Both the position numbers and the translations under genes were made by a program. A stretch of DNA of 64,000 nucleotides from Streptomyces griseoviridis (lineage in GTDB: Bacteria; Actinomycetota; Actinomycetes; Streptomycetales; Streptomycetaceae), in the NCBI GenBank assembly GCA_014649155.1, contig BMSM01000031.1, positions 16,435 to 80,434 on the forward strand, written 5' to 3'. This document shows positions 61,067-64,000 of the stretch, one piece after another. Position 1 is the stretch's first letter; every line of letters begins with the position of its first letter. The notes beneath the pieces are model-generated. The model worked only from the letters and a program-made list of their open reading frames with translations, was not told the origin of the DNA and searched no databases.

Positions 61067-63793
61067 CTAGTGCGCTGCCGACTCCCAGTCCGGGCCCACG
61101 CCCACCGAGACGCCCAGCGGCACCCGGAGGGTCACCGCGGCGGCCATCTCGCGGCGGACCAGTTCCTCGGCCGCCGCCCGCTCGCCGGGGGCGATCTCCA
61201 GCACGACCTCGTCGTGGACCTGGAGCAGCATCCGGGAGCGCAGGCCCGCCTCGGTCAGTGCCTTGTCCACGTTGAGCATGGCGATCTTGACGATGTCCGC
61301 CGCCGTGCCCTGGATCGGGGCGTTGAGGGCCATCCGCTCGGCGGCCTCCCGGCGCTGCCGGTTGTCGCTGTTGAGGTCGGGGAGGTAGCGGCGGCGGCCG
61401 AAGAGCGTCGCCGTGTAACCGGTCGCCCTCGCCTCGTCGACGACCCGGCGCAGATAGTCCCGTACACCGCCGAAGCGGTCGAAGTAGGCGTCCATCAGCA
61501 TGCGGGCCTCGCCCGCGTCGATGTTCAGCTGCTGGGACAGGCCGAACGCCGACAGACCGTACGCCAGCCCGTACGACATCGCCTTGATCTTGCGGCGCAT
61601 CTCCGCGTCCACCGCGGACTGCTCCACGGAGAAGACCTGCGCGGCGGCGGTGGTGTGCAGGTCCTCGCCGGAGGTGAACGCCTCGATCAGGCTGGCGTCC
61701 TCGGAGAGGTGGGCCATGACGCGCAGCTCGATCTGGCTGTAGTCCGCCGTCATCAGCGACTCGAAGCCCTCGCCGACCACGAAGCCGCGGCGGATCGCCC
61801 GGCCCTCGTCGGTGCGGACCGGGATGTTCTGCAGGTTCGGGTCGGTGGAGGAGAGGCGGCCGGTGGCGGCGACCGTCTGGTTGAACGTGGTGTGGATGCG
61901 GCCGTCGCCGGCGATCGTCTTGATCAGGCCCTCGACGGTGACACGCAGCTTGGCCTGCTCGCGGTGGCGGAGCATGATCACCGGCAGTTCGCTGTCGGTC
62001 TGGGTGGCGAGCCAGGCCAGGGCGTCGGCGTCCGTGGTGTAGCCGGTCTTGGTCTTCTTCGTCTTCGGCAGGTTCAGCTCGCCGAAGAGGACCTCCTGGA
62101 GCTGCTTGGGCGAGCCCAGGTTGAACTCGCGGCCGGCCGCCGCGTGGGCTTCCTTGACCGCCTGCTGCACCGCGCCGGCGAACATCTGCTCCATCGCCTG
62201 GAGGTGCTCGCGGTCGGCGGCGATGCCGTGCCGCTCCATCCGGGCCAGCAGCGCGGAGGTGGGCAGCTCCATGTCGCGCAGCAGGTCCGCCGCGCCGACC
62301 TCCTGGAGCCGCCCCTCGAACGCCTCGCCCAGGTCGAGGACGGCCCGGGCCTGGACCATCAGGGCCTCGGCCTCGGCCTCGTCGTCCGCGCCGAACGCGA
62401 GCTGGCCGTCGGCCGCCGCGGCGGGGGCCAGCTCCCGGTGCAGGTACTCCAGGGAGAGCGCGTCCAGGTCGAAGGAGCGGCGGCCCGGCTTGACCAGATA
62501 GGCGGCGAGCGCGGTGTCCATGCCGACGCCGGCGATGCTCCAGCCGTGCTCGGCGAAGACCCGCATCGCCCCCTTGGCGTTGTGGAAGACCTTGGGGCGG
62601 TCGGCGGCGGCCAGCCATGCCGTCCACGCCCGCTCGTCGGCCTCGTCCAGCTGGGACGGGTCGAACCAGGCGGCCTTGCCGTCCGCCGCGGCGAGGGCGA
62701 CCTCGGCGACCGAGCCGGCGCCCAGCGCCCAGGTGTCGACGGTGGCCACGCCGAGAGCCCCCGTGCCGTGCTCGGCGAGCCAGCCGGCCAGCTCGCCCGT
62801 GCCGAGCACCGCGCCGTCCAGCTCCACGCCGTCCGCGACGACGGGGGCGGCCTCGGCCTCCTCGGCTCCCGGGTCGACGGCGTAGAGCCGCTCGCGCAGG
62901 GAGGGGTTACGGATCTCCAGGGTGTCCAGGATCATCGCGACGCCCTTGCGGTCGTACGCGGCGCGCTCCAGGTCGGTGACCGTCTTCGGCAGCTCGACCT
63001 GCCGCTCCAGCTCGGTGAGGCGGCGGTTGAGCTTGACCGACTCCAGGTGGTCGCGGAGGTTCTGCCCGGCCTTGCCCTTGACCTCGTCGACGCGCTCGAC
63101 CAGCTCCGCGAAGGAACCGAACTGGTTGATCCACTTCGCGGCCGTCTTCTCGCCGACGCCCGGGATGCCGGGGAGGTTGTCCGACGGGTCGCCGCGCAGG
63201 GCGGCGAAGTCCGGGTACTGGGCGGGGGTCAGGCCGTACTTCTCGAAGACCTTCTCCGGGGTGAACCGGGTCAGCTCCGAGACGCCCTTGGTCGGGTATA
63301 GGACCGTGGTGTGGTCGCTGACCAGCTGGAAGGAGTCGCGGTCGCCGGTGACGATCAGCACGTCGAAGCCCTCGGCCTCGGCCTGCGTGGCGAGGGTGGC
63401 GATGATGTCGTCGGCCTCGAAGCCCTCGACGGCGAAGCGCTCCACGCGCATGGCGTCGAGCAGCTCGCCGATCAGCTCGACCTGGCCCTTGAACTCGTCC
63501 GGGGTCTTGGAGCGGTTCGCCTTGTACTCGGTGAACTCCTGCGACCGCCAGGTCTTGCGGGAGACGTCGAACGCCACCGCGAAGTGGGTGGGGGCTTCGT
63601 CACGCAGGGTGTTGGCCAGCATCGAGGCGAAGCCGTAGATCGCGTTGGTCGGCTGGCCCGTCGCGGTGGTGAAATTCTCCGCGGGCAGCGCGAAGAACGC
63701 GCGGTACGCCAGCGAATGCCCGTCCATGAGCATCAGGCGCGGGCGGCTGCCGCCGGTGGGGGTCTCGGTCTTCTTCGCTGCTTTCTCTGCCAC
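61067..63793 (-). CDS. polA: DNA polymerase I
   Basis: A 908-aa DNA polymerase I for gap filling and Okazaki-fragment maturation. The N-terminal 5'-nuclease domain (about 15-320) has LMLMDGHSLAYRAFFALPAE, FEADDIIATLA and GVGEKTAAKWI. The middle (about 325-510) is the 3'-5' exonuclease-like fold but lacks the DxE pair, so proofreading is probably absent, as in other actinobacteria. The polymerase domain shows motif A TADYSQIELRVMAHLS, motif B RRKIKAMSYGLAYG and motif C LQVHDEVVLE. The GTG at 63793 begins 8 nt after the -10 of the damage-type promoter. The longer frame to 63979 is not used. Confidence 0.97.
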   Translation of the reverse strand: MAEKAAKKTETPTGGSRPRLMLMDGHSLAYRAFFALPAENFTTATGQPTNAIYGFASMLANTLRDEAPTHFAVAFDVSRKTWRSQEFTEYKANRSKTPDEFKGQVELIGELLDAMRVERFAVEGFEADDIIATLATQAEAEGFDVLIVTGDRDSFQLVSDHTTVLYPTKGVSELTRFTPEKVFEKYGLTPAQYPDFAALRGDPSDNLPGIPGVGEKTAAKWINQFGSFAELVERVDEVKGKAGQNLRDHLESVKLNRRLTELERQVELPKTVTDLERAAYDRKGVAMILDTLEIRNPSLRERLYAVDPGAEEAEAAPVVADGVELDGAVLGTGELAGWLAEHGTGALGVATVDTWALGAGSVAEVALAAADGKAAWFDPSQLDEADERAWTAWLAAADRPKVFHNAKGAMRVFAEHGWSIAGVGMDTALAAYLVKPGRRSFDLDALSLEYLHRELAPAAAADGQLAFGADDEAEAEALMVQARAVLDLGEAFEGRLQEVGAADLLRDMELPTSALLARMERHGIAADREHLQAMEQMFAGAVQQAVKEAHAAAGREFNLGSPKQLQEVLFGELNLPKTKKTKTGYTTDADALAWLATQTDSELPVIMLRHREQAKLRVTVEGLIKTIAGDGRIHTTFNQTVAATGRLSSTDPNLQNIPVRTDEGRAIRRGFVVGEGFESLMTADYSQIELRVMAHLSEDASLIEAFTSGEDLHTTAAAQVFSVEQSAVDAEMRRKIKAMSYGLAYGLSAFGLSQQLNIDAGEARMLMDAYFDRFGGVRDYLRRVVDEARATGYTATLFGRRRYLPDLNSDNRQRREAAERMALNAPIQGTAADIVKIAMLNVDKALTEAGLRSRMLLQVHDEVVLEIAPGERAAAEELVRREMAAAVTLRVPLGVSVGVGPDWESAAH

Positions 63794-63800
63794 GGGTCCG

Positions 63801-63823
63801 ATCCTGCCATGGCCCACTGACAG
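63801..63823 (-). promoter_or_regulatory. Damage-type promoter variant of polA
   Basis: On the minus strand, CTGTCAGTG (63823-63815), an 8-nt spacer and CAGGAT (63806-63801). Relative to TTGTCRGTG-N8-TANNNT there is one mismatch in each element. The -10 ends 8 nt before the polA GTG, as in uvrB and ogt, so a leaderless mRNA is expected. Confidence 0.65.
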
Positions 63824-63866
63824 TGCGGTCCGCTGGCGCGGTGCCGGGGGGTGGGGGCGCCGCCCT

Positions 63867-64000
63867 GGCACAGGACGGGACCGGCCACGTGCGCGGTTCC
63901 TCGCGCCCCTCCGGGGGGCGGTGCGACCGGCGACACCGAGGGAAGCAGACCCGGCCCACCGAAGCGGCAGAGACGCCACCCCGGCACAGGACAGGACCGG
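63867..64000. other. Right-edge intergenic sequence with short direct repeats
   Basis: GGCACAGGACGGGACCGG (63867-63884) recurs with one change at 63983-64000. Between them is a GTTCCTCGCGCCCC sequence of a kind I remember as common between Streptomyces genes, followed by a CCCCTCCGGGG hairpin. No gene is evident before the window ends. Confidence 0.45.

Noticed and set aside
60800..63301. An 833-codon plus-strand frame opposite polA
   Set aside because: Shadow of polA, built of repetitive Val/Gly/Ala-rich sequence.

Overview
The window is high-GC (about 72 percent G+C), high-density actinobacterial DNA. GTG starts are frequent, genes are tightly packed, and XRE/DUF397 regulator pairs, mycothiol-linked enzymes and DUF6343/PAC2-type actinobacterial proteins all point to Streptomyces. 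From memory, the backbone order uvrA - uvrB - coaE - rpsA - polA matches the core region of the Streptomyces chromosome (SCO1958 to SCO2003 in S. coelicolor). I could not run a search to confirm that.

Layout. 0-3.9 kb: a LacI regulator and PfkB sugar kinase pair, an MmyB-like XRE regulator and a YceI protein. 3.9-17.5 kb: uvrA, two small enzymes, a divergent aroQ/shikimate-type transporter pair, a Ter stress cluster (terC behind a manganese-type riboswitch, a TerD fusion and a TerD), then uvrB. 17.5-25 kb: a MHYT sensor, a secreted glycerophosphodiesterase, ogt, pseudouridine catabolism genes, a methyltransferase and corA. 25-34 kb: a uridine-kinase-like gene, an orphan gltD, an amber-interrupted methyltransferase, an XRE/DUF397/HATPase regulatory locus and an ABC exporter. 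34-46 kb: catabolic and accessory enzymes with their own regulators (TetR/SDR; GntR/NCS1/racemase), a proline iminopeptidase, uracil-DNA glycosylase and an S4 protein. 46-64 kb: a secreted CocE-like hydrolase, two 181-bp inverted-terminal repeat elements around a TPR protein and coaE, PAC2, rpsA, hrpB, a secreted lytic transglycosylase and polA.

How the genes work together. Four DNA-repair genes (uvrA, uvrB, ogt, polA) carry the same promoter architecture, TTGTCAGTG-N8-TANNNT or a one-to-two-base variant. This is the RecA-independent DNA-damage promoter, the PafBC-type motif of mycobacteria. In uvrB, ogt and polA the start codon begins exactly 8 nt after the -10 hexamer, which implies leaderless mRNAs. 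The same TANNNT-N6/7-start geometry recurs at many other genes here. terC appears to be controlled by a yybP-ykoY manganese riboswitch that competes with an anti-Shine-Dalgarno helix.

The strongest items for follow-up are the shared repair promoter, the pair of equal-length 181-bp elements whose outer CTAG contains a gene stop codon in both cases, the terC riboswitch, and the in-frame TAG in the 27.9-28.7 kb methyltransferase. I saw no tRNA, rRNA, CRISPR array, transposase or phage gene.
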